From WSZJ01 sp964590435 (GTDB lineage Bacteria; Planctomycetota; MHYJ01; WSZJ01), in contig CAZPWT010000034.1 in the NCBI GenBank assembly GCA_964590435.1, positions 1 to 64,000 of the forward strand: a DNA stretch of 64,000 bases, read 5' to 3'. A program made the translations under genes and the position numbers. Below the pieces are notes generated by a model that did no database searches, was not told the DNA's origin, and worked only from the letters and a program-made list of their open reading frames with translations. Shown piece after piece: positions 52,870-59,918 of the stretch; position 1 is the first letter of the stretch, and each line of letters starts with the position of its first letter.

Positions 52870-53793
52870 TTATTTTCGCGCTGTTTCCGGCCCGCAGATT
52901 TCGTGCAGGACGTACCGGCCGCTCTTCCCCTTGATCAGCACGTCGACCGTCTTCCCGCTTCCGAACGCGTCCTTCACCTCATTCCAGATCGCCTGGCTCA
53001 CCAGGATGTCCACGCCCGCGGCCTTCGTTTCCGATTCGACGCGGGAAGCGAGGTTGACGGCGTCGCCGATGGCGGTGAGGCGGCGGGCGCCGCCGGCGCC
53101 GACGGAGCCGAGGACGACGTCGCCCGCGTGGATCCCGCAGCCGACGCGGAATCCGGAGCCGAACTGGGACTCGACCCACGGGGAGAAATCCGCGGCGGCG
53201 CGGACGAGCCCCAGGGCCGCTTCCACCGCGTCCCGGGAAGCAGTCTCCGGGCGCGCTTCGCCGAACAGGGCGATGAAGCCGTCGCCCATGACGTTGTCGA
53301 TCCGGCCGTTTGCGGCGCGCACGGCCGCGTCGGCCCTGGCATACCAGCGGTTCAGGATGTGGATCACGTCGTACGCCGGGTGCGACTCCGCAAACGCCGT
53401 GAAATTGCGGATGTCGCAAAACAGGATCGCCAGCCGTTTCTCCTCGCCCAGGCTGCGCGGGCCGGTCTCGTCGAACTCGCCTTTCACCAGCGCCTGGTCC
53501 TCGACGTCCGTCACGAGCCGCCGCGCGGCGACGTCGCCCCGCACACGGGCCTGGCAGGCGAGCCGCACGCCGGGCGGGAAGCGCAAGCGGTCCGCCATGG
53601 CGCGCTCCTCCGCGGTCGGATCCGAGAGGCTGTCCTCGCCCTCGACCACCATCACGCGGCAGGTGGAGCATTTCGCCTGGCCGCCGCAGGCGTGGACGAG
53701 CGGGAGACCGGCGGACAGGGAACACGCGAGAAGCGTTTCGCCGGCAGGGCACTCGACGCGGCGGCGGTCGGCGGGCCAGGAGACCTTGGGCAT
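52870..53793 (-). CDS. Adenylate/guanylate cyclase with N-terminal 2Fe-2S ferredoxin domain
   Basis: A 307-residue class III nucleotide cyclase. Residues about 1-90 are a plant-type ferredoxin: the cluster ligands are in HACGGQAKCSTCRV and a later LACQARV. The catalytic domain (about 115-300) has the metal site in LAILFCDIRNFTAFAE, GDGFIALFGE, and the later GIHAGDVVLGSVG, TAIGDAVNLASRVE. Known class III enzymes use two Asp for metal; Asp is visible in FCDIRNF. The fusion suggests cyclic-nucleotide output controlled by redox state. It follows the Sec TlpA-like gene by 20 nt on the same strand. Confidence 0.88.
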   Translation of the reverse strand: MPKVSWPADRRRVECPAGETLLACSLSAGLPLVHACGGQAKCSTCRVMVVEGEDSLSDPTAEERAMADRLRFPPGVRLACQARVRGDVAARRLVTDVEDQALVKGEFDETGPRSLGEEKRLAILFCDIRNFTAFAESHPAYDVIHILNRWYARADAAVRAANGRIDNVMGDGFIALFGEARPETASRDAVEAALGLVRAAADFSPWVESQFGSGFRVGCGIHAGDVVLGSVGAGGARRLTAIGDAVNLASRVESETKAAGVDILVSQAIWNEVKDAFGSGKTVDVLIKGKSGRYVLHEICGPETARK

Positions 53794-53813
53794 CGGCGGA
53801 TTATGGCATGCCC

Positions 53814-54866
53814 TCACTTCGTCTCCGCCGCCGCCTTCTTCAATTCCTCTTCCAGCATTTCCTCGCTCCCGCCTTTCACCAGCCTTCCCTCCGGGTCGAT
53901 CAGGATCACCGTCGGGAACCCGCGCACTCCGAGCGTCTTGATCGTGTCCCCGGATTCGTCCAGCAGGATCGGGAACGGCAGCTCCTTCCCGCCCCACTTG
54001 TCCTTGATGACCGGCTTCAGCTTCTCGTCCAGCTCCGCGAACGTCTTCGCCCTCGCGTCGTGGAACGCCAGGATCTCGAACCTGTCCCGCTGGTCCTTGT
54101 GCTCCTCGTAGAACTTCATCAGGCTCGGCAGACTGCCGCCCGTGCACGGCCCTCACCAGAACCCCCAGAACTCCACGAGCAGCCACTTGCCCTTGTAGTC
54201 CGACGGCTGCACGTCCTTGCCGACCCCGCGAGCGTCGCTGACTTTCCAGTCGGGGAAGGGCTTCCCGCGGAGTGTTGCGAGCTTGTTGGGGGCGACCTCG
54301 AGCTTCCCGAGATCGACCTCTTTACCGTCCGCGGGGATCACGACGTTCTTGATGAAGGCCGCGGTGTCCGGGTGGTAAGTCCAGAAGCGCCACTCGCCCG
54401 CCGGCAGCCTGACCTCCCACTTCGTCTCGACGGCGTGCAGGTTGCCGATGCGCGCGGCGCCGAACTGCCACTGCACGGAGGATCCGGCCGGGGAGATGCC
54501 CTCGTCCGCGCAGGTGAACTCCCCCCGCACGGCGGACATCGGCCCGAGCTTGAGCGTGACCGGGTTCTTCGCGTCGTCCGCGGAGATGAGCACCGCGGCG
54601 CCGCGCTCGCGCTTTTCGTCCATTGCGAGAAGGGCGATTGGCGGGTGGAAGTAGCGGATCGTGATTTCGAACGTCCCGTCGTCGCCGGTGCGCTTGTCCG
54701 AGTAGGCCCGGCATTCCTTGCCCAGTTGCCAGTTGTCGCCGATGTCGACGCCGGCGACGCCCTTCCCGTCCGCGTCCACCACCGATCCCTTGAGCACGAC
54801 GGGTTCATCGGCGCGGGCGACGGAGGCGGCGAGCAGGGTCGCCGCGACGGCAAGCTTGCGGATCAT
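53814..54866 (-). CDS. TlpA-like secreted thioredoxin selenoprotein (UGA at 54155-54153)
   Basis: Read through the UGA, this is a 350-residue exported protein. A signal peptide (ends near VARAD) is followed by a carboxypeptidase-regulatory/beta-sandwich-like region (about 25-190, VLKGSVVDADGKGVAGVDIG). Then comes a TlpA/ResA-type thioredoxin domain: KGKWLLVEFWGFW-U-G-P-C-T-G-G with Sec as residue 238, and then a normal thioredoxin C-terminal half with FPILLDESGDTIKTLGV and GFPTVILIDPEGR (cis-Pro). Translating straight on from the UGA gives 11 residues and then MKFYEEHK with no break. A conventional reading splits it into two incomplete genes. The gene precedes a ferredoxin-cyclase, so a periplasmic redox signal is possible but inferred. 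Confidence 0.88.
54126..54138 (-). promoter_or_regulatory. SECIS-like hairpin of the TlpA-like gene
   Basis: On the minus strand CGGCA pairs with TGCCG around GTC. The loop starts 20 nt after the UGA, or 19 if the closing A-T pair is open, giving AGTCT with G second. The spacing and the loop GU resemble the E. coli fdhF element. The stem is only 5 bp, so support is moderate. Confidence 0.55.
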
Positions 54867-54887
54867 CGATGGGCTCCGTTAACCGGC

Positions 54888-55391
54888 TTACGGGCAGTAC
54901 TTCTGCGCGACCCACACGTGCATCTTCGCGATCTCGTTCACCAGCGCCTTGCGGTGCTGCTCCGCGCCTTTCCAGTTGCTGTAGGCGCCGGCGCTGACCT
55001 CGGCCCTGCGGTGGCCCGTGTTGTCCAGGCCCCCCTTGGGCTTGATGATCATCGACGTGTCGTGCCACGACTGCCCGCCGCCGACGATGACGCGCGCCGT
55101 CGTGCTGCCGAGGTTGAACTCGAGGACGTCCGCATTCAGCACCAGGTCCGCCGCGGACGGGTCCTCCACGACCGTGTAGCCGTAGTGCCTCAGCAGGTCC
55201 TCTGCGGTCTTGCGGATCTCGGATTCCGTCCCGGCTTTGTCGAGCTCCGAGTGGCAGTTCGTGATCTTTGCCGGGCCGACGTAGACGTTACGCCCCGCAA
55301 CCGGGGTGATCTCCCCCTGGTAGCTGATCGGGCCGCAGCCGACGCCGAGAACGGAGCACAGCCCCAGCAGCACGGCGGCAATTCGCTTCAT
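54888..55391 (-). CDS. Lipoprotein of unknown function
   Basis: A 167-residue lipoprotein (MKRIAAVLLGLCSVLGVGCG). The mature part reads like the DUF4410/LptE-like outer-membrane-associated lipoproteins: VYVGPAKITNCHSEL, AADLVLNADVLEFNLG, IVGGGQSWHDTSM. It contains two further cysteines. It is the first gene of the minus-strand run that continues into the Sec TlpA-like protein 21 nt later. Confidence 0.68.
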   Translation of the reverse strand: MKRIAAVLLGLCSVLGVGCGPISYQGEITPVAGRNVYVGPAKITNCHSELDKAGTESEIRKTAEDLLRHYGYTVVEDPSAADLVLNADVLEFNLGSTTARVIVGGGQSWHDTSMIIKPKGGLDNTGHRRAEVSAGAYSNWKGAEQHRKALVNEIAKMHVWVAQKYCP

Positions 55392-55442
55392 CGTTTCCCC
55401 CTTGAGTTCGATTCCGGATCGCGGCGATCCCTGCCGGGCACT

Positions 55443-55520
55443 CTACTTCGCGACAGTGTAAATCCGGGTCAGTTTCCAGTCGTCCTTGAACCCCACCGCC
55501 TGCCAGCCTCCCGTCGCGTC
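55443..55520 (-). pseudogene. Possible C-terminal gene remnant
   Basis: On the minus strand a short open stretch ends D-A-T-G-G-W-Q-A-V-G-F-K-D-D-W-K-L-T then R-I-Y-T-V-A-K-stop. It reads like the C-terminus of a small secreted protein, but no matching start or body is found upstream. It may be a remnant, or chance. Confidence 0.25.
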
Positions 55521-55584
55521 CGGCGGCGAGGAAGGAGGGAGTAGACCACGCGCGGCAAGGGGGGTTCAAGCGCGCAGGGGAACC

Positions 55585-55612
55585 AAAAAAAACCGCCCCA
55601 TAACCGGGGCGG
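55585..55612 (-). terminator. Strong intrinsic terminator without an assigned gene
   Basis: CCGCCCC (55593-55599) pairs with GGGGCGG (55606-55612) around a 6-nt loop, and the minus strand continues into eight T residues (55592-55585). This is a textbook minus-strand terminator, yet no convincing minus-strand gene lies upstream of it, so a short transcript is implied. Confidence 0.8.
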
Positions 55613-56201
55613 CGACGAAGGGCGTCGGTGCGGTTCCAGCGCCTGGTCCTGACAAGTCACGGACGTCCAGCGGACTGTACTTCCACGTCACGGACTTTCA
55701 CCACCACTGAACGACGGGCGAAGCCACGATCCAGTCACTTCCCGATCACGATCCGCTCAGTGTGTCGCACGGGCCTCCTTTCACTGCCGTTCACGGCCGC
55801 ACCGAATCGCCCGGCTGGCGCGCGTCGCCGACCGAGGGCACTTCACCGCCAACTCGCCCCGGACCGGACACGCGAAGGACGCGCGCCCTGGCACCGACTC
55901 CGCGGAGGCCGCTCGCGATCTGCGGTGGCTGCCGCGGGACCTGTACGCGTCCGGGAGAGTCTCTCGAGGACCTGGCGGGAAGTCTTTGCTCCTGACACCC
56001 GCACGGTTCGCTTTGGGGAGCTTTTTCGCTCGTCTCAGGACTCTCGGCGGACCATCTTGCCTTGTGTGCAAGGGGTATGCCGCGCCGTTTCCGGGCAGGA
56101 GGCACCTCGTGGGCTGCCTGAGTGGCTCAATTTCCGCGGATCGGTGCGGAAGGAGAGCCAGCGGGGATGCCCGAATCCGGCCCGCGGATTACACTGCTCC
56201 C

Positions 56202-56555
56202 ATGAGCACCTCAGCCTGGACGTCCGACCTCGATGCCGCACTCTCCGACGCCCGTGCTTCCGGCCGCAAGGTCCTGCTGGAGTTCGGCGCGACCTGGTGA
56301 GGGGGCTGCAATGAGCTCGAGAACGAGCTCGCGGACCCCCGTGTGGAGCCGCTGCTGAAATCGTTCGTGCTGGTGAAGATCGACCTGACGGATCGTTCGC
56401 CGGCGAACCCGGGGCGTCCGGTGGCGACGAAGTACGGCGTTCGCTACCTGCCGGACCTGAGGGTCCTGTCGCCGGACGGGCGGGAGCTGGGGACGATCGA
56501 CCCGGCGGACGCGGACGATCTCGTGGCCCAGCTCACGCCGCACGCGAAGGCGTAA
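56202..56555 (+). CDS. Small thioredoxin-like selenoprotein (UGA at 56298)
   Basis: With UGA read as Sec this is a 117-residue thioredoxin-fold protein without a signal peptide: MSTSAWTSDLDAALSDARASGR (given in part), then VLLEFGATW-U-G-G-C-N-E-L-E-N-E-L, then FVLVKIDLTDRSPANPG and a C-terminal YLPDLRVLSPDGREL with the cis-Pro position. Sec is residue 33. The pattern FGATWxGGC and the following Glu-rich helix match the thioredoxin_7/DsbD-gamma-like group of small cytoplasmic proteins. The frame stays open to TAA at 56555. A 7-bp hairpin closed by a further GGGGG/CCCCC stem follows the UGA. It is a single-gene unit, convergent with argF'. Confidence 0.87.
56301..56340 (+). promoter_or_regulatory. 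SECIS-like hairpin of the small thioredoxin-like gene
   Basis: GAGCTCG (56313-56319) pairs perfectly with CGAGCTC (56324-56330) around AGAA. GGGGG right after the UGA (56301-56305) can pair with CCCCC (56336-56340), which gives a two-part stem with an internal loop. The apical loop begins 20 nt after the UGA with G second. This is the most elaborate of the four candidate elements. Confidence 0.7.
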
Positions 56556-56581
56556 CCCGGCCACTGGTGGTGAGTCAGCTC

Positions 56582-56624
56582 TGATTTCCTGGGTTGGGCC
56601 CGAAGGGAGCAACCCAGGAAATCA
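56582..56624. terminator. Long hairpin between convergent genes
   Basis: A 15-bp perfect stem (56582-56596 with 56610-56624, core GATTTCCTGGGTTG) with a 13-nt loop lies between the Sec protein gene and argF'. There is no T-tract after it on either strand, but its place and strength suggest bidirectional termination. Confidence 0.55.
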
Positions 56625-56638
56625 AGCGTGTCGAATCG

Positions 56639-57643
56639 CTACCCCAGGATGTGCGTCAGCATCGCGCGCTGGCCGTGGATGCGGTTCTCCGCTTCGTCGA
56701 TCAGGCAGCTCCGCGGAGAGTCCGCGACCTCGTCCGTCATCTTCACGTTGCGCCGCATCGGGAGGCAGTGCGACACGAACGCGTTGTTCGTCTTCTTCAT
56801 CTTGTCCGCGCTGACGATGAAGTGCCGGTACGGCTCGCGGACCTTCTTTTCTTCTTCCCAGTTCCCGAAGTAGCCGAGGTTTCCCCAGCTCTTGCAGTAG
56901 ACGAAGTCGGCGTCCTTGTACCCCTCTTCGATGCTGTCCGTCACCGTGACCGAGCCGCCGTGGGCCTTGGCGTTCTCCCGCGCCTGGTCCATGAACATCG
57001 GGTCGAGGTCGTACCCCGGGGGGCGCAGCACGGTCAGGTTCATCCCCATCTTGGTCGAGATCAGCGCGGCCGAGTTCGCCACCGCCGTGTTCAGCCCCTT
57101 CGTGTGAAACGTCCACGTCAGCAGGAACTTCTTCCCGTCCGTCTTCTTCATCTTCTCCTTCATCGTCAGCGCCAGCGCCAGTTCCTGGCACGGGTGCACG
57201 ATGGTTTCCATGTTGATCACGGGAACCCCGGCGTAGCGCTCGATCGCCCGCAGCATCGAATCCTGCTTGTCCACGGTCCAGTCCTGGAATTTCGGGAAGC
57301 ACCGCACGCAGACCGCGTCGAAGAACCGCCCCAGCACGCGCGCCGCGTCCTTTACATGCTCCTCAGCCTCGCCGTCCATCGGGATCCCTTCGCGCCATTC
57401 CATCGGCCACGCATCTTTCCCCGGCTGCAGTGTCACCGCATGCCCGCCCAGTTGCCACGCCGCCAGCTCGAACGACGACCGCGTGCGGAGCGACGGGTTG
57501 AAGAACAGCAGCGCGAGCTTCGGCTTCGACTTGAGCGGCTTCCACCCGGACTTCTTCTGCTTCGCGGCCGTCGCGAGGATCAGCTCGATTTCCTTGCGGG
57601 TGAAGTCCTGGGTGCTGAGGAAGTTGCGGCCCTTGAGGCTCAT
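56639..57643 (-). CDS. argF': N-acetylornithine carbamoyltransferase
   Basis: A 334-residue carbamoyltransferase closest in pattern to the Xanthomonas N-acetylornithine enzyme. It has the carbamoyl-phosphate loop FFNPSLRTRSSFE, LQPGKDAWPMEW, VINMETIVHPCQELALAL and LTWTFHTKGLNTAVANSA, then CKSWGNLGYFGNWE and HCLPMRRNVKMTDEV. True ornithine carbamoyltransferases have STRTR and a different ornithine loop (SMG), and the blocks LQPGKDAWP and SWGxLxxFGNW mark the acetylornithine branch. It makes N-acetylcitrulline, so the arginine route is probably acetylated to the citrulline stage. The ATG at 57643 removes a long non-conserved extension. It is 9 kb from the other arg genes. Confidence 0.9.
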   Translation of the reverse strand: MSLKGRNFLSTQDFTRKEIELILATAAKQKKSGWKPLKSKPKLALLFFNPSLRTRSSFELAAWQLGGHAVTLQPGKDAWPMEWREGIPMDGEAEEHVKDAARVLGRFFDAVCVRCFPKFQDWTVDKQDSMLRAIERYAGVPVINMETIVHPCQELALALTMKEKMKKTDGKKFLLTWTFHTKGLNTAVANSAALISTKMGMNLTVLRPPGYDLDPMFMDQARENAKAHGGSVTVTDSIEEGYKDADFVYCKSWGNLGYFGNWEEEKKVREPYRHFIVSADKMKKTNNAFVSHCLPMRRNVKMTDEVADSPRSCLIDEAENRIHGQRAMLTHILG

Positions 57644-57809
57644 GGCGGAGGTATCCCCCTTGAGAAGGGGGGTGATGATACGCAGAGGTCGTGGGAGTCC
57701 CAAGAAAGTGGGAGGGCGGTCGGGGTTGGTGGGACTTGCGTCCCCGCGCGGGCCGATGCAGGCTGGCGCACACGTTGCCCGGGAATTCCCTGAATCCAAG
57801 GAGGCCGGC

Positions 57810-58121
57810 ATGTCCGTTCTGCTGGAGTTTTCGATGTCCCCGCTCGACAAGGGCGAGTCGGTCGGCAAGTACGTCGCGCGCAGCCTCGCGATCATCGACC
57901 GCTCCGGGGTTCCATACCGTCTCAACCCGATGGGGACGGTCCTCGAGGGGACATGGGACGAGGTCATGGCCGTGGTGAAGAAGTGTTATGCCGCCATGGC
58001 GAAGGACTGCAGGCGCATTTCGTGCTCGATCAAGGTCGATGCCCGGCGCGGTCGCAGCGGCCGCCTCGCATCGAAGATCGCGAGCGTGGAACGCCGCGTA
58101 GGGAAGAAGTTGCGAACCTGA
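57810..58121 (+). CDS. MTH1187-family thiamine-binding protein
   Basis: A 103-residue protein of the YqgV/MTH1187 family: MSVLLEFSMSPLDKGESVG at the N-terminus, then PYRLNPMGTVLEGTWDEVM, then a basic C-terminus with ISCSIKVDARRG. Family members form ferredoxin-like tetramers that bind thiamine or related ligands. The ATG follows AAGGAGG by about 6 nt. It is co-directional with the ChrB-domain gene, 13 nt away. Confidence 0.85.
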   Translation: MSVLLEFSMSPLDKGESVGKYVARSLAIIDRSGVPYRLNPMGTVLEGTWDEVMAVVKKCYAAMAKDCRRISCSIKVDARRGRSGRLASKIASVERRVGKKLRT

Positions 58122-58134
58122 AGAAGAGAATCCT

Positions 58135-58599
58135 GTGAAGTGGATCACGCGCGAGAAGGTGAAAGTCGACCGGGTCGCCTGTCCCTGGCTGATCCGGAAG
58201 TTCGTCGACGCGAGGGCGGAGTTCCTGTTCGTGCCGGCCGAGAAGGTTGCGGAGGTGGCGAAGACGGAGGGCGCGACCTCCTTCGACTGCACCGGGGACG
58301 AGCTGGGGCATCACGGGAAGGAGTGCTCGTTTGACGCGATCGTGAAGAAGTACGGGCTGGGCAAGGACCCTGCGCTGGTGCTCCTGGCGAAGATCGTGAA
58401 CGGCGCCGACACGGACAACACTCTCTGGAACCAGCCCGAGGCCGCGGGGCTCAACGCCATCGCGGAGGGGTTCCGGCACCTCGGGCTGAAGGACGACCAC
58501 GCCATGCTCTCCGCGGAATTCCCGGTCTACGACGCGCTGTACGCGTACTGCCAGGCGATGGTGAAGCGCGGCAGGCCGAACGGCGCGTTCGCACCGTGA
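58135..58599 (+). CDS. ChrB-like chromate-resistance domain protein
   Basis: A 154-residue protein matching the C-terminal ChrB domain: MKWITREKVKVDRVACPWLIRKFVD (in part), AEFLFVPAEKV, DELGHHGKECSFDAIV, IVNGADTDNTLW and YDALYAYCQAMVKRG. ChrB is tied to chromate resistance in proteobacteria, as a regulator or chromate-binding protein, but stand-alone copies are common and of less certain role. The GTG start has AGAAGAG upstream. No chrA transporter is adjacent; the next gene is an MFS protein. Confidence 0.82.
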   Translation: MKWITREKVKVDRVACPWLIRKFVDARAEFLFVPAEKVAEVAKTEGATSFDCTGDELGHHGKECSFDAIVKKYGLGKDPALVLLAKIVNGADTDNTLWNQPEAAGLNAIAEGFRHLGLKDDHAMLSAEFPVYDALYAYCQAMVKRGRPNGAFAP

Positions 58600-58610
58600 G
58601 CGTCTGCTGA

Positions 58611-59864
58611 GTGGCCGCGCTTCTCGACGCCCACGTCCTCTCGCGTCTGCCGCGCGACGGCCGGCTGCTGTTTGCGACGCGGTTCGTGCGGCTCTTTGCG
58701 TACGGGGGGCTGGCGACGGTCCTGCTCCTGCACCTCGCGGCTGCGGGGCTGACCGAAATCCAGTCGGGGGCGATGCTCTCGGCCGCGCTGCTGGGCGACA
58801 CGGCGATTTCGCTGTGGCTCACGACCGCGGCGGACCGGTTCGGGCGGCGGCGGACGCTCGTGGCAGGTGCGGCGCTCATGCTCCTGGCCGGGGTGGCGTT
58901 CGCCGCGACGCGCGACCCGTGGATCCTGACCGTGGCGGCCATCGTCGGCGTCATCAGCCCCGGCGGCGGCGAGGTCGGACCGTTCCTCGCCATCGAGCAG
59001 GCCGCCATTTCCGAGATCTCGCGCGGCGAGGACCGCACCGCCATCTTCGCCTGGTACAACCTCACCGGCTCTGTCGGGACCGCTCTCGGCTCGCTGGCGG
59101 CGGGGCTGGCCGTGAAGGGCCTCCAGGCGAACGGCGCGACCGCGCCGGATGCGTACCGCGCGGTCGTGCTGGGCTACGGCGCGCTCGGGGCCGTCCTCGG
59201 GCTGCTCTTCATCCTGTTGCGCCGCAGCATCGAGCCCGGCGCCCCTCCGCCGGCCCGCTCGCTGTTCCTCGGGCTCCACCGCTCGCGCGGCGTTGTCCTG
59301 CGCCTCTCGGGACTTTTCGCGCTCGACGCCTTTGGCGGCGGCTTCGTGCTCCAGGCCACGATCGCCTACTGGTTCCACGTCCGCCACGGCGTCTCCGTCG
59401 CCTCCCTGGGCGCCGTGTTCCTCGGCGCCAACCTCCTCGCCGCCGTCTCGGCGCTGCTCGCCGCCCGCCTCGCGGCGCGCTTCGGACTCGTGAACACCAT
59501 GGTGTTTACGCACATCCCCTCCAACGTCCTGCTCATCCTCGTGCCGCTCATGCCCACGCCGTGGCTCGCCATCGCCGTCCTTCTCCTGCGCTACTCGATC
59601 TCGCAGATGGACGTCCCGACGCGCCAGTCCTACACGATGTCGGTCGTTTTCCCCGACGAGCGTTCCGCCGCCGCCGGCGTCACCGGCGTCGCCCGCACCA
59701 CCGGCGCCGCCCTCTCGCCCGCCCTTGTCGGCCCCCTCCTCGCACACCCGGCCCTCGCCGGCGTCCCGTTCTTCATCGCCGGCGGGCTCAAGATCGCGTA
59801 CGACCTCCTGCTCTGGCGGAGTTTTCGAAGCGTTGCAGGTGAAGGCGAGAGACCCCGCGCGTAG
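58611..59864 (+). CDS. MFS transporter
   Basis: A 417-residue major facilitator with about 12 transmembrane helices. The loop between helices 2 and 3 has the conserved Asp-Arg-Phe-Gly-Arg-Arg-Arg (DRFGRRRTLVAG). The two halves are separated by a charged loop after residue about 200 (RRSIEPGAPPPARS). The start is GTG at 58611. It is in an operon-like run with the thiamine-binding and ChrB-domain genes, 11 nt after the latter. Substrate unknown; a role in metal or oxyanion export is only suggested by the neighbour. Confidence 0.85.
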   Translation: MAALLDAHVLSRLPRDGRLLFATRFVRLFAYGGLATVLLLHLAAAGLTEIQSGAMLSAALLGDTAISLWLTTAADRFGRRRTLVAGAALMLLAGVAFAATRDPWILTVAAIVGVISPGGGEVGPFLAIEQAAISEISRGEDRTAIFAWYNLTGSVGTALGSLAAGLAVKGLQANGATAPDAYRAVVLGYGALGAVLGLLFILLRRSIEPGAPPPARSLFLGLHRSRGVVLRLSGLFALDAFGGGFVLQATIAYWFHVRHGVSVASLGAVFLGANLLAAVSALLAARLAARFGLVNTMVFTHIPSNVLLILVPLMPTPWLAIAVLLLRYSISQMDVPTRQSYTMSVVFPDERSAAAGVTGVARTTGAALSPALVGPLLAHPALAGVPFFIAGGLKIAYDLLLWRSFRSVAGEGERPRA

Positions 59865-59869
59865 ACGAC

Positions 59870-59899
59870 AAAAAAAGGCCCGGCTCATCGCCGGGCCTT
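59870..59899 (-). terminator. Intrinsic terminator of the Gly/Pro-rich protein gene
   Basis: A perfect 8-bp core (59877-59884 with 59890-59897, GGCCCGGC/GCCGGGCC), extendable by A-T pairs, with loop TCATC, is followed on the minus strand by seven T residues. It also lies just after the MFS stop, but the plus strand has only two T. Confidence 0.8.
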
Positions 59900-59918
59900 C
59901 GAAGTCCCTCCGCCACTC

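Larger units (their letters stand above)
55392..56201. other. 810-base region without a recognised gene
   Basis: Open frames here are Arg/Ser/Pro-rich and look like shadows. The region contains a possible gene remnant (55.44-55.52 kb) and a strong minus-strand terminator (55.59 kb). It also has a minus-strand AAAGGAGG (55774-55781) that leads only to an 11-codon frame ending in UGA. A small RNA or very small gene on the minus strand, ending at the terminator, is possible. Nothing else was recognised. Confidence 0.4.

Noticed and set aside
55735..55770. Fifth or sixth selenoprotein in the 11-codon minus-strand frame at 55.7 kb
   Set aside because: The product before the UGA has no redox motif, a second UGA follows 25 codons later, and the ribosome site is too close to the GTG. 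Kept only as a possible small RNA or micro-ORF.
55628..56314. Plus-strand frame running through the 810-base gap into the small Sec gene
   Set aside because: It is in another frame from the Sec gene, is Arg/Ser/Pro-rich, and has no ribosome site or recognisable domain.
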